Positions 33,801 to 45,843 of a stretch of DNA of 64,000 nt are shown piece after piece. The notes under the pieces were generated by a model. That model was not told the DNA's origin, made no database searches, and was given only the letters and a program-made list of their open reading frames with translations. The translations under genes were made by a program, and so were the position numbers. Source of the stretch: Tilletiopsis washingtonensis (taxonomy: Eukaryota > Basidiomycota > Exobasidiomycetes > Entylomatales); NCBI RefSeq assembly GCF_003144115.1, contig NW_020312002.1, forward strand, positions 62,001-126,000. The letters are read 5' to 3'. The stretch's first letter is position 1. Every line of letters begins with the position of its first letter.

Positions 33801-35272
33801 CCACGGAGCTTGCCTCAGCAGCCAGCTGCGGACGCAGGACGCCCGCTGCCGTGCCGCTTGGGTGTGCCTCGCAGCGAAGATGCTCGAGATCGTCGCCCGC
33901 GATCTCGCCGCCAGATCTCGACGCGGCTAGCCGCAGCAGCTGCGCGAGCCGGTCTCGCGCGAGCAGCTGGCGCCGTCGACGCATGCGATGCCGACGGCCC
34001 TCGACGCTGGCATGCGAAGACGGCGCCGGTGCGCTCGCTCGCGGGCGCAGTGACCGCCGAGCTAGCCTCACGTGCCTGTCGTGGGCTACGGCGAGGCTAG
34101 ACGAGCAGCGCCGGCACGCGGCGCAGCATCCGGCGTCGACATCGCCGGTGTCAGACGTGCAGCACGCACAGGGGCGGCTTTTGGTGCACGGCCGACCAGC
34201 AGGTCTGCTGCCGGTGTCTGCTGCGCTCGCCTGCTCGAGCTGTCCGACGCACCTGCTGCTGCGACATGCGCTGCGAGCGCCGTCGGGAGCGAGCGTGGAC
34301 GCTGGTCCAAATGTCGCGGATGCCCCGTTTTGGGACGTCGCCGGGCGCCGTACCGCGCGTGCGAAGTGCCGTGCCGTGGCCGAGGACGCTCCGCGCACGC
34401 CGAGGTGTGGCGCTGCGGCGTGGAACAGGGGCGGCGGCGGGGCCTCAAAGCGGGCAGCGGCACGCGGGCAGTGTCGCACGCGCGTCCGAGGGGCTGGCGC
34501 CGCGGCGCGCCTTTCTCGCAGATCGCCCCCCGCGGACATACTCGCGGCGTGCCTGTCTGCCACGCGCGAGCCGGCGGCTGCGGCTGCGAGACTGCTCCCG
34601 TGCCGCGCGTCTCCCCGCGCGCGGCCGCTGCAGGCAGGCGCGCTGCGCTGCGCCGCCGCTGCGATTCCGCCTTGCGCCTGCGAGCGGCAGCCCCTCGCTG
34701 CGCTGCCGCCGCGCTGCGGTGCCTTGCGTGCCGCCGCTGCCTGCTGCTGCACCGCTCCGAGGTCTCTCGCGCCCCCTGCTTCTGCCGCCTGCCGCTGCCG
34801 CTGCCAATCTCCTGGCCGCCGAGCCGCACCCGCGCCGCCGTCTCAGCCAAGGCCACCCGGACCCATCGCTGACACCAGTCTCACCCTCTCTCTCACCCAT
34901 CCCGGCTCTCGCTCGTCTCGTCGCTGCGTGTCGCGCCACCGCTGCCCTGGACGATCTGCACGCCACGCTCGCCTCTCGCGCGCACCTCTCCCACAACCAC
35001 TCTCTCGGCGCCTTTCTCCGCGCTGCCGCTCCGCGCTCCACGCTCTCTCGCTTCGACGCTCCTTCGTGCCGCTCTGGCTCACCGACTCCACTCGGCCTGC
35101 GTCTCTGCGCGCGGCCTGCGCTGCTCTGCCTGCCGCTGGAACATGCGTCACGCTGCGTCGTTGTGACAGCTCTCTCCCACTGTCTCCCGACGCCTGCGCC
35201 GCCCGCAACGCCGCTGCAGCGCTGCACGCCTGCTGAGCCCGACTCGCGCGCCTCACGCTCGCACTCTGCGAC
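30850..35272. other. Apparently non-coding region, 4.4 kb, upstream of the RasGEF gene
   Basis: Long frames exist in all directions but are Arg/Ala/Cys-rich, lack family resemblance and do not show the C-ending codon preference of real genes here. The first 150 bp after 30849 are AT-richer (ATACACC, AATATCACG), as expected for a 3' end. From about 33150 to 35270 the plus strand is markedly C/T-rich (CTCTCCC, CCGCTGCC), consistent with a long leader or promoter of the RasGEF gene. No repeat or RNA gene recognised. Confidence 0.45.
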
Positions 35273-38200
35273 ATGATGGCGACGATGCCCGCTGCTGGCG
35301 CATCCGGCCCTGCGTCGTTCGCTGCTGGCTCGCGCTTTCCGACGCGTGGCGCGTCGCTGCAGTCCCACTGGGACGAGGACGGCGCTCCGCGCGCCTCCTT
35401 CGACACCATCGGCGCCGAGAGCGCCCACACGATGTCGACAGGCTCGTCGACATCCTCACACTCCACCATCGTCGATGGCTCGCGCAGCGGCGCGGGCGGC
35501 AGCAGCATCGCCAGCACCTCGCGGATACTGCTCGAGCAGCAGCAGCGCTCCGCCGGCATGGCTGCGTCTGGCTTTGCCAGTCCCATGGAGCGCGACGAAG
35601 CTGAGTACGACGGGTCAGATGACGGGCCCGGCATGGCTGCCGAGGAGTACGTTGTGGCGCTGCACGACTTCACGTCCAGCAACTCGACGTGTCTCTCCTT
35701 TGCTGCCGGCCAGGTCATCAAGGTCTTCAACCGCGACATGAGCGGCTGGTGGGACGGCGAGCTCAACGGCCAGCGCGGCTGGTTCCCGAGCAACTACATT
35801 GACGAAGAGGCGCTGCCCTTTGGCAGTCCTGAGGGCGGCGCCTCGATGCAGCTATCCAGCTCGGACCAGGGCCAGTCGTACGACCGCGACGCCGAGGCCA
35901 CGCCACAGCCGTCGTTCCAGGGCGCAGGCCGCGGCCTGGGCCTTAACGGCACGCTGCGCCCGCGCAGTCGCGGCACGGAGCACCGGCATCTGGCGCCGCA
36001 GGCGCAGCATGCCCTGCAGCACCGCCAGATGTCCTACCCGTCCAGGTCGCCCACGCCGACCGAGGCCGACTTCCTTGAGCGCCGCGGCTCGGCTGGCATC
36101 CTCGACCCGATTCTCCACGCCATCGCGCTGCTGCACAACGCCGTGCGTGCGAATCGCTTCGCACACTTCCAGCCCTCGACGGCCTGCGTCATCTCGTCTG
36201 TGCGGTCGGTGCTCTCTGCCACGGACTGCCTGACGCGCGAGTCGCCCGTGCTGAAGGCACATCCGGTCCTGGCACGCGAGCGCAAGCAGATCCTCGCCGA
36301 GCTGAGCCGTCTCGTGACGCAGGCGCGGAAAGCGTCTGCCCCAGTGGCGGAGGACGCAGGGCGCGATGCCGACATGGACGCGATGCTGGGCATGGCCGAC
36401 GGTGTGCTGCGCCATGTCCGTCGCTTCCTCGAGGTGGCGGTCGAGTGTGGCGTCAACGTGCCGGATCGCCGCTCGTCCGTCTATGATGACCTGTATGCCG
36501 ACGGGCGTCAGGGCTCGCAGGCGCGACAGCCAGGCGGTGCAGTCGCGCCGCCGGACCGCAGCGAGCAGGACAAGACGCCGACGCCGGACTCGCCGCGCAG
36601 CTCGGCCTATCTGACGGCCTACACATCGGGGCAGCTCTCGCCGCGCAGCGCCAGATTTGCTGCTCAAGGCGGACGACCGAGCGCCGCAGCCGAAGAGCAG
36701 GCCCGACAGGCGCAACAGACCTCGGCAAACGGCGAGCCGTCGCCTGCTGCACGCATCAAGGCTCAAGCCGAGGCACGAGGTCGGTCTGACTCGCTCGTCT
36801 CCGAGCCGCAAGAAGGCGGTGGTGGCTCTGGCTCTGCATCAGGCTCCGGCTCTGACTCAATGGTCGGCTCGCGCTCCGGCTCTTGCGAGTCGCTGGAGGT
36901 GCCCGCCGCCGCCGCAGCCAGCATCTGCTCGCCGCAGGAGGTGCTGCAGCGCCTGAGCGCCGCCAACGACCAGCTCCTGTCCATCACCGCTGCCTTCATC
37001 GGCCACGTGCACACCCACACGCGCGACTCGCACGCCTCGAGCTACGCTCATCTCATCGACATGACCCGCGAGGCCGTTGACGGCGTGCGCAGCCTGCTGC
37101 TCGTCGTCGAGGCCGTCAACAACAGCGCCGAGCTGCAGGCTGCGTTCCCGCGCCAGACTGCCATCCTGTGGGAGACGCGCGAGGGCCTGTACGAGGCGAC
37201 GACGGCCTTGGTCACTGCTGCTCGCGTCATCACCTCGGCGCCGGCCAATGCCAGCTCGCCGTCGATGGCCGGCATCAACGAGGACGACGAGAAGTCGCGT
37301 CTGCTGCACGCCGCAACTGCGGTGCTGCGCACAGGTGGCGAATGCGTCGGCGCCGTGCGGCTGTGCTTGAACCGCGCCGACTCGACGCTGCGGCTCACAC
37401 TCGCGGGCTCTGCGAAGCACAATGCTGCACGCGCACAGCAGAGCGAGGCAGAGACCGAGGCGCTCGCCGACGCGATGGAGGAGGATCTCTCCATGTCCGA
37501 GGCAGGCGAGAGCGGCACCGGTGCCCGTCGCGGTAAGCACACGCTCTCGTTCCTCGGGCGGAAGGCCTCGAGCCTCAGCTGCCTGCGGGAGAAGTACGAG
37601 CAGAACGGCAGCGCAGCGCCTGATCTGGACGTGATGGACGAGCAGAACGAGGAGGAAGAGGCCATCGCCTCCAGCATCGATAGCCGCCAAGAGCCCCTGC
37701 GCGCATATGACGCGGCCTCGTCGGCCGACGACATGCCCAAGTCTGCGCTTCTCGAGCGGCGCGGCGTGCGCCGGCCTCAGCCGCTGCTTGGCAACGCTCG
37801 GCGCCCGAGCAATCCGCCGCCGCTCAGCGCCAACGCTGCCCTCTCTCGGCCGCCTCGCAACATGGAGCGTCACGCGCCTACCGCGTCTGCGGACTCCAAC
37901 AGCGGCGACGCGAGCGACTCGAGCGAGCCCATGTCGCGCGACCACTCGCGCACGTCTGGCTCGACGCTGAACTCGGGTCGCTCCGACACCACGGCAGATA
38001 CCTCTGCTCGTCCTTCGATGGACCGCAGCGAGCACGACGCCTTCCCGTTCGACGACGTCCACGCCGCCAAGCTGGGCCCGCTCAGCGCGCCAGTCGTGCG
38101 CGACACGCCGAAGGGCCTGCTGCTTGCCTCGCTCAGCGAGCCAAGCGCCCGTCGCGGCAGCGATGCCTCGGAGGCGTCGACGCGTGGCCGCAACGGCAGC

Positions 38201-39888
38201 GTCCCCGACAGCGCCGGCTTCGCGCTCTCGCCGCTCTCTGCAGGCAGCACGAGCAGCAGCATGCCCCCTTCCCTGCTCGAGGCTCGCCTCATGGCGCCCG
38301 ACTTCGACCCCTCGGACGTGGCCTACAACTCCGAGGGACAGGTGACCGGCGCCACGCTCGCCGCGCTCGTCGAGAAGATGACGCCGCACGACACCACCGT
38401 CGACGCCACGTTCTCGAACGCCTTCTTCCTGTGCTTCCGCCTGTTTACGACGCCGCTCGAGCTCTTCGACGCACTCGAGGCGCGCTACAACCTGCGCCCG
38501 CCGGCGTCGCTCGAACTGAGCGGCGACGAGCTTGCGCGCTGGATGGAGCGCAAGGTCGCACCGGTGCGCCTGCGCATCTTCAACTTCTTCAAGACGTGGC
38601 TCGAGACGCACTGGCACACGCCGACGGACCACGCGATCCTCGACCGCCTCGTCGAGTTCACGCGCACGTCGATGACGCACTCGCTGCAGCGGCCTGGCCA
38701 GCGCCTGGCAGAGCTGGCGCAGCGCCGCATCATCGCCGGCCCGTGCAAGAAGGTGATGGCGCAGGTGACCGGCGCTCCGGTCGCCGGCGCGCGCGGGCCC
38801 GGCACGCTCAAGCGTATGGTCTCGACGGACCGGCTCAAGAACGGCGCGATGCCGCCGGGCATGACAGACGTGTCGAGCATGTACTCGGCCAGCGCTTACG
38901 GCAAGAAGGGCCCGATGCCGCCGGCGCCGATCGTGTCCAAGGCGCTGCTCTCGTCGCTGCGCGCCGTGCCGCAGCCGCCGCTCAACGTCGTCGACTTTGA
39001 CCCGACCGAGCTGGCGCGGCAGCTGACGATCATGGAGAGCAAGATCTACTGCTCCATCCTGCCCGAAGAGCTGCTCGGCCAGGAGTTCAGCAAGAAGGCC
39101 GGCGTCAGCTCCGCCGTGCACGTCAAGAGCATGAGCTCGCTCAGCACGCACATCACCGGCTGGATCAGCGAGTGCATCCTGGGCGAGGGCGACGCGCGCA
39201 AGCGCACGCAGCTTGTCAAGTTCTTCATCAAGCTTGGCGACGTGAGTTGCGCGCGATGTTCCCCAGATGCGGCACAGCTGACATCCTTCCCTCACAGCGC
39301 TGCCTCGGCCTCAACAACTTCAACACGCTCATGGCCATCCAGTGTGCGCTCAACTCGTCGACGATCGCGCGCCTGAAGCGCACGTGGGACGGCCTGCCGG
39401 CCAAGTACCGCGCCATGATGGACCACCAGCGGCACACCGTCGAGCACACGCGCAACTTTGCCGGCTACCGCGCGCGGCTGCGCGCCACGCTGCCGCCGGC
39501 GCTGCCGTTTGTCGGCCTCTTCCTCACGGACCTGACCTTCTGCCACGAGGGCAACGCAGCGACGCGGCCGTCGCCGCAGGACCCGCAGAAGCGCCTCATC
39601 AACTTCGACAAGTACGTCAAGATGAGCCGCATCATCGGCGAGCTGCAGCGCTTCCAGGTGCCGTACAACCTGCTCGAGGTGCCCGAGTGCCAGAGCTACC
39701 TGCAGAATGTACTCGCCGAGGTGCAGCAGAGCAGCGCCGGCGGCTCGGCCGACGACCTCTACCGCCGCAGCCTGCTCCTCGAGCCGCGCTCGCGCGCCGG
39801 CGAGCCGACGCCGTCGACGATCGCCAGCCGTGGCAGCGGCAGCGACGGCGGCAAGCTCGGCCTCGACATCTTTGGCTGGAAGGGCTGA
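35273..39888 (+). CDS. SH3-RasGEF guanine nucleotide exchange factor (yeast Cdc25-like)
   Basis: Two exons, 35273-39241 and 39298-39888, give 1519 residues. The SH3 domain spans about 125-177 (EYVVALHDFTSSNSTCLSF, then GWWDGELNGQRGWFPSNYI). A conserved helical region near 275-400 follows (ILDPILHAIALLHNAVRANR). The RasGEF_N domain starts near residue 1006 (TGATLAALVEKMTPHDTTVD). The catalytic RasGEF domain runs from about 1240 (VVDFDPTELARQLTIMESKI) to 1480, with NFNTLMAIQCALNSSTIARL and PFVGLFLTDLTFCHEGN. The intron sits between FFIKLGD and RCLGLNNF. This architecture is that of Cdc25-type activators, which load Ras with GTP upstream of adenylyl cyclase and MAP kinase signalling. The linker is Ser/Glu-rich with many likely phosphosites. 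A second ATG follows at 35276. Convergent with the MAPEG-like gene. Confidence 0.94.
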
Positions 39889-40107
39889 GCCCGCCGCCGC
39901 TTCCTATGCCCTCCTCATCTGCGCCCGGACTCCTCTCATCCATCACCCGTGCTCCTCATCTTTCGCGCGCCCGCACACTCCTGCTGGTCACCCTGCGCCC
40001 TGTACAGTAACGGCGATTATTGCTTTTGCCATGCGGCTGTGCTTTGTGAGATGCGAGGATGGAGATGGAGCAGCGAATGAGAGTGGAGCAGCGGATAAGA
40101 GCTTCGC

Positions 40108-40970
40108 CTAGGCCGCGTAGCGCAGCGCGTTGCCGGCGCGGAAGAGCAGGCGGACGAGCACGAAGGTGCCGGTCTGCGTAGGGCTCTGTGAGCGACGAGG
40201 CGGCGAGACCCTCGACAGCGCACTCACGTTGAACACAATGGTGCGCACGAAGCTGAACGACTTGCTGCCCGTGGTGACGTAGAGGTAGTTGTACACGAGG
40301 CGCGTCGCGAGGTAGATGGCCGCCACGCGGTTGAGCTCGTGCGAGGGCAGGCGTGCGAAGTTGCCGGCCAGCTGTATGCGGTGTCAGCGCTAGCCTGCGA
40401 CCGGCGCAGAAGTGTGCTCACAATGGCGGCGGCGATCTGTGCGAAGGACTCTGCAAGAGAGGTGTGAGCACGCTGGACTCTCCCAGAGCAAGCCGAGGCC
40501 GCAGACCAGGCAGGAGCAATGCCTGCCAGGCACAACTTCTCGCCTCTCGGCACTTGTCAGGCACACGCCTTCTGCCCACCACCTCCCCCGCACATGCCAT
40601 CTCTACCACTGCCGCTCACCAAAGCCGTTCTGCTGGGCGCTCTGCGCGCGCAGCACGCGCTGCTCGAGCGGCGAAAGGCGCTTGCCGGCGGCGACGTGGG
40701 CGTTGAGGCGCGCGACCCAGGCGCGCGGGTTCTGGTTGTCCCAGCCGCCGCGGAAGAAGGGGTGCTTGGGGTCGCGCTGCAGGCGCTCGACGGTCGCAAT
40801 GGCCCACCAGTGCGCTGCGACGGAGAGGTCAGTGCAAGGCAGCCAGCACAGCACCGGCAGCAGCACGCACGCAGCGCGGCAAAGAAGAGGACGACGGGCA
40901 GCGCGTGCAGCGAGTAGTTGGGCGCGCCGGCGGTGAAGAGGCCGAAGTTGAGGTCGGAGAGGATGGACAT
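40108..40970 (-). CDS. MAPEG-like integral membrane protein
   Basis: Five exons, 40871-40970, 40620-40814, 40422-40450, 40228-40371 and 40108-40173 (minus strand), give 177 residues with consistent phases. The order is a hydrophobic N-terminal helix (ALPVVLFFAALPHWWAIAT), a polar loop (WDNQNPRAWVARL) and the MAPEG-type motif RVLRAQSAQQNGFESFAQIA. Two or three further membrane helices follow (LNRVAAIYLATRLVYNYLYV and TGTFVLVRLLFRAGN). MAPEG proteins are four-helix, mostly glutathione-dependent enzymes of the endoplasmic reticulum, but the fungal relatives of this size are uncharacterised and I cannot assign a substrate. Exon 3 is only 29 nt. The gene ends 219 bp from the RasGEF stop on the opposite strand. 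Confidence 0.85.
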
Positions 40971-43900
40971 GGCTGCTTGTTGCTTTGGTTGTGCGTTGAT
41001 GTGGTGGTGAGAGAGGAAGAGGTGAGACCCGCGCGGGCACGGCGATGTGCCCCGTCCCGAGCGACGTCACGGCCCGGCCGGCTGCACACCTCGCTGTCGC
41101 GCGCGCACGCAACATCCGCGGCCAGAGCATGGCGTGCGCTGCCCTCGCACCTCAGGCTTTCAGGCATCAGCCTGCCTGCAGCTGCCGCTGTTCTGTCCAG
41201 CGTCCGAGCAGCAGTCACTCCTTCTCAGCTGCGATGCCGCTGCTCTCCTGCAGCAGGCGTCCCACGCATGCGAAGAACCGGGAGACGCGACGCGCGGGGC
41301 GCACTGCCGCCGCACCGGCCCTTTCTCCGCAGCATGACAGGCGGCGGACGAGGCGGACACACCGTCCATCCTCGCCTGTCCCTCATTTGCGGCGGCGGCT
41401 GTCAAGCTCAAGGCGAGGCAAGGCGAGGCAAGACCAAAGCGGCGCTCCGCTGCGGCTGGTGCTGGAGCGTCTCCGTGCTGCGGCGGGCATGTCGCGCTGC
41501 AGCACTGAGGTGGAGGCAGATCTGCGCGCCGTGAAAGAGCAGCGGCTTGCGGCGGGGCTATTTCCGGACCACATCGCCCCGTTCCGAGCACGAGAGCATT
41601 CCGGCGTCGAGCGGCGTCTGCGTTGGATGTGCTCTCCCCCTCTCAACCTCCATCAGTCAGTTGCTGCCGCTTCGCCTTTCTTGTCTTTCTGCACGAGCTG
41701 ATGTGCGGTTTGCCAGGTGCAGCAGCAGCTGCTGTGCTCTGGCTGCCACAAGCGAGCAGACGTCATTCGCAGATTTGGACCGCGTCGCGTCGCGTCCGGC
41801 CCGCAGAGCGCAGAGGCCTCTCGAGCGTGCAGCGTCTCCCGGCTGTCTCGAGCGCCTGCCCCACGCTCGTCCCCGCACAAGGCACGGCGACTGCCTTTCG
41901 GCCAACCGGGGACCCACAGCTAGCCTGCAATCGTCCCATCACTCTTCCTCCTCGTTCATGAGAGCGTCGTGATGGAGGCGTAGGCGGCGCAGGCGCGTGA
42001 TGCGCTCACGCCTCCGTCACGCCTCCACCCCAAGCCTCCGGGCACGGCTCGAGCACGCGCAGCCAAGACGGCTTTTGCGCAGAGGGCGGGAAGCCTAAAC
42101 GCAAGCTGTTCGAGCAGCAGGAGTGCCACGGCGAACAGCCTGCAGGCCCGCCAGCGTAGCGCGCCACGTAGACTCGCACCATGCAAGGCCTTGCTGGCCG
42201 CAAGCGAAGCTCGTCGCACGATGACATCCGCAGCGAGCGTGGCCGCAGTTGTCCTGCGTGCCGCATGCCTGCGAGCTGCGGCACAGCAGCGGTTGCTGCA
42301 TACTGCTGCTGCTGCGACAGAACAAGACGTTCCGAGCGGCCAGATGATCAGCCGGGCGTGGCAGAGCGTGCACAGCATGCTGCGAGGAGGCCTCGCAGGC
42401 TCGCAGCCGGCGCCGTGTTCGGCAGCGGGTGGTGCGGGAGCTGTATGGCGATGGCAGGCGCAGTGCGGCGCTGTCTGCGGTGCAGCCTCAGGCAGATCTG
42501 TGGCGGAGTGCGGCGCAGATGCCGCAGTGGGCTGTCTGTGCTGCCGTGCTGCTGCGGCACGGCGGGATGGCTGCGAGGCGTGAGCACGGCGGCGGCACAT
42601 GGACGATCTGCGCTCGGCGGCAGCGGCGGAGGCGTTTGCGCGGCGGCGCCGTGTGGCGGCGGCGGGAGGCGCCATCTCTGCGCAGGACGTGGCGTTGCGC
42701 CTCTCGGAGGCACTCGCGCCGTGCCTGAGAGCCGCGAGGGTGAGCCCGCGAGCTGCGAGACGCGCGGCCCCCACGTCATCGTCGCGCACACGCTGGAGTA
42801 CCGAGCACACGGCACGGCGAGCTCGGAGGCTCGTCTGGTGCAGCGACGGCGAGAGGCTCGGAGCCGTGCAGCGGCTCATCTGTGCTGTGCTCTGCGCCAC
42901 GCTTCCGCCGGCTGCTGCAGCGGCAACGTCGTCGTGCGGCCGCAGGAAGAACAAGGAGGAGGTGGCGTGTGCGTGCATGGCGGTGGTGGTGTGCCTGCGG
43001 TGTCCTGCAAGCGCCTCTCGCGAGATGCGCTGTCGCACCGGTGTCTTGCGCCCCAGACAGTAAGAGTCGCAGCGCAGCACAGCACGGCGAAGAGACGTCC
43101 GGCTGCGTGCTGCGGCACCGCACGAGCATGGGATGGCGGCAGTGCGTGGGCAGCAAGGCAAGCACAAGTGTCGCCCCACGCATCACGACAGCGGCAGAGC
43201 ATGTGCCGCATGCTGGCTTGCGACGAGAGCGCAGCACGGCAGCCGAGCCGCAAAGGATGGCGCCGGACCCACTCGACCTGCAAATAGACTTGATGCAGCG
43301 CAGGTGCTGAACGTGGCACGGCGGCAGCCTCGTTCACCAGGGCGCTAGGAGGTCGAGAGAGCAAACGAGGATGGAAGCAGTCGAGCGAGCTCCTCCTCGT
43401 CATGCCTCCTCTCGCGCCTCGCTCTTGCGCTCGCGAGCCGCATCAGGCACCGCAGCACACGCCTCATCGCCGAGGCTGCTCTCTGCAAGTGCGCTGCCGC
43501 CACCATGATACGGCACAGGCACTTTGAGTGCGGCCCGATGGCCGTTGGGCACGGCCGGCCGGGAGGGAGGTGCGACGGGCGGACAGGCACGCGCGAGCCG
43601 CTGCGTGCGTGCCTCTGCCGTGGAGCGCGGCGTCGCGCGGCACGCATGCAGCCGCGCAGCCTATATGCCGCCCGCCAGCCGCCAGGCTGCGGCGCTCGCC
43701 CGCCTGCGCCTCTTTGCTTCCCACCTCAAGCACCGTTCCCGCCTCTCATCTCATCTGCTCCGTCCAGACGCTCCCGCCTCGTGCCCGTCGCCCGTCTCGT
43801 CTCGCCTCGCTCACGTCTCATCGCCGCGCACATCGTCTCGTCACTTCTCCGTCTCTGCCTCGTTACATTTTCCCGACCGGCCCTTCTCTCGCGAGCACGC

Positions 43901-44023
43901 CCGCGGCTGCTCTCGCTCGTGACCTGCTGCGCGCTGCACCGCGACATCTCGCCTCGATTTCCAGTCACCGAGCTGCCTCTGAAGTGAAAACGGCGCTCTG
44001 CTGTCTCTGAAGCGTGGCCCATC
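40971..44023. other. Apparently non-coding region, 3 kb
   Basis: It lies between the start of the MAPEG-like gene (-) and YPD1 (+). The section 41000-43500 has no recognised gene; see the rejected candidate at 42221. The stretch 43690-43990 is strongly C/T-rich on the plus strand and is probably the YPD1 leader. CCTATATGCC at 43660-43669 is a weak TATA-like sequence. Confidence 0.45.
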
Positions 44024-45084
44024 ATGGCGGACAAGGTGCGTGCGGCAGAAGCGTCGAGCGGTGGGAGGGCCGGCAGATGCATGAACGCTGGACGGCGAGA
44101 CGCGCGGCGGCGGGAAAGCTCGGGTCTGCATAAGGTGAAAGAGGCCGCAGCTCCTGCTCTCACAAAACAGTATGGCACGCCGAGGTGCAGCGCTGGCTGG
44201 CAGAAGCCAGATTGCCAGGCGGCATGTGCGGCGCCCGTCTGCTTCGTACACGCCAGGAGCCAGGCGAGAGTATGTGCTGATGCGCGCCGTTCTCAGTCGC
44301 CTCTCTCCTCGCCGCAGGCGTCTGCCTCTGCGCTCGCATCGGGCTCGGGCGCGGCGGCCTCGTCTCTCGACCCCGCCGGCTCCATCTCGCCGTCGATCAT
44401 CGACGTCGACATCTTCAGCCAGCTGCTCGAGATGGACGACGACGAGGAGGACCGCGAGTTCTCGCGCGAGATCGTCTGGAACTACTTTGAGCAGGCCGAG
44501 GTCACGTTTGCGAAGATGGACGCTGCGCTGTGAGTGTGTGCGGGCGGGCTGAGCCGTGGGCAGTGGATGGCGGCGGGGCGCAGCAGGAGGGTCGGCGCGC
44601 TCGGTGCCTGCTACCTGCTGCATTAGCTGCGCTGCATCAGCTGCGCTGCGAGCTGCGTCGCATGGCGAAGAGGACGGTCAGCTTCCTGCGCGGGCCAGGT
44701 TAGAGCGAGCAGGCCGTAGCAGCTAGTGGACGCCGGCAGAGCTGCGGCTGATTCTGTGCGACGTCTAGTGCCAAGAAGGACCTGCCGGAGCTCTCGACGC
44801 TCGGCCACTTCCTCAAGGGCTCGTCGGCGGCCGTCGGCGTGCTCAAGGTGCGGGACAGCTGCGAGAACATGCAGCACTACGGCAAGGCCGCCGACAAGGA
44901 CGGCGTCACCGAGCTGTCGGAGGAGGAGGCGCTGAAGAAGCTCACGAGCACGCTGCGGGACGTCAAGGTCGAGTACAAGGAGGCCGAGGCCGCGCTCAAG
45001 GCCTTCTACGCCGAGCACGAGGAGGCATTGGACGGCGAGGAGGACGACGAGGAGGCAGAGGAGCCGGAGGAGAACGAGGAATGA
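44024..45084 (+). CDS. YPD1: Ypd1-type histidine phosphotransfer protein
   Basis: Three exons, 44024-44035, 44318-44529 and 44769-45084, give 179 residues. The first exon encodes only MADK. The HPt domain starts IIDVDIFSQLLEMDDDEEDR and continues EIVWNYFEQAEVTFAKM. The phospho-accepting histidine is H88 in LGHFLKGSSAAVGVLKVRD, the family signature, followed by a helical hairpin and a very acidic tail (GEEDDEEAEEPEENEE). Ypd1 relays phosphate from hybrid histidine kinases (Sln1 type) to the response regulators Ssk1 and Skn7, controlling the osmostress MAP kinase pathway. The tail is longer and more acidic than in yeast. The two introns are long for this window (282 and 239 nt). Intron 1 is a multiple of three without stops, so an unspliced form would stay in frame. 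Confidence 0.93.
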
Positions 45085-45843
45085 AGACACATCCAGCTGC
45101 GGCCATAGAGACTCGCGATGCGGCTGCCATATCATGCATGCTCCGACTGGCGACTGGGCTGCGCCGCGAGGCATGACAAGATCGATGCAGTGTGGCGAGC
45201 CTGAGGCTAGCATGTGCGAGTCAGCTCTTATGCGTCCGAGCTGTCAGGGCAGTTGAGCGTGTCGGGACGGCGCCGGACACGTCTGCTTGCGCCTGCTTTC
45301 CTCACGCGTTGCGAGGGCAGCACAGGCACTGGTCAGCAGCATCACCTGCTTCTGCTTTGTCCCACGATTCCTGACTTGACTTCCCAGAATGAGTCGAAAA
45401 GCGCATGCCCAGAAGCTGTGAGGGCGGCTTGCGCCGCGTGACTGGCGCTTCCAAGACCCTGTGGGAGCTTGGTGCCCGCCGGCCTCCTTGCGGCTTTCTT
45501 GCATGCCCAGGCCACCGAGCTGTATTGTTCCTCTACTTTGACCAGCTTGTGCCATCTGCACCAGCGTCTAGCGAAGTGCTAGATCGACGTATGCTGCTGT
45601 TGTGCTCCGAGCAGGCCATTCGGCGGCTGCCCGGGGTCCAGCTGTAGCTTAGTCATCGCGCCAGCGCCGCACGGACCGCGCGCTGCGGGTGCGGATCTGG
45701 GGTCGCTGACGACCCTGCCGCCGCCGCGTGCTGTCAGCGATGATGGCGTGGAGCAGCGCCTGTCCGCACCTCCATCTCCTCACAGTCCACCGCACGTCTC
45801 GTCTCTGCACCGGCGCTGTGCCGCTTGCCTACCACCCGCCACC
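45085..45843. other. Intergenic region YPD1 / DDB1
   Basis: About 760 bp, less GC-rich in its first 500 bp than the coding parts. No gene, RNA or repeat recognised. The 120 bp before 45844 are C/T-rich (CTCCATCTCCTCACAGTCCACC). Confidence 0.5.

Noticed and set aside
36857-39295. Minus-strand frame of about 800 codons opposite the RasGEF gene
   Set aside because: The sense strand has clear SH3 and RasGEF domains. The antisense product is Arg/Ala/Val-rich without any motif.
42221-42740. Possible gene with a mitochondrial-looking presequence (VLRAACLRAAAQQRLLHT) and two conceivable introns
   Set aside because: The first donor (GTGCAC) is weak, the third positions favour G and A unlike real genes here, and no continuation or family match was found. 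It could be revisited with transcript data.
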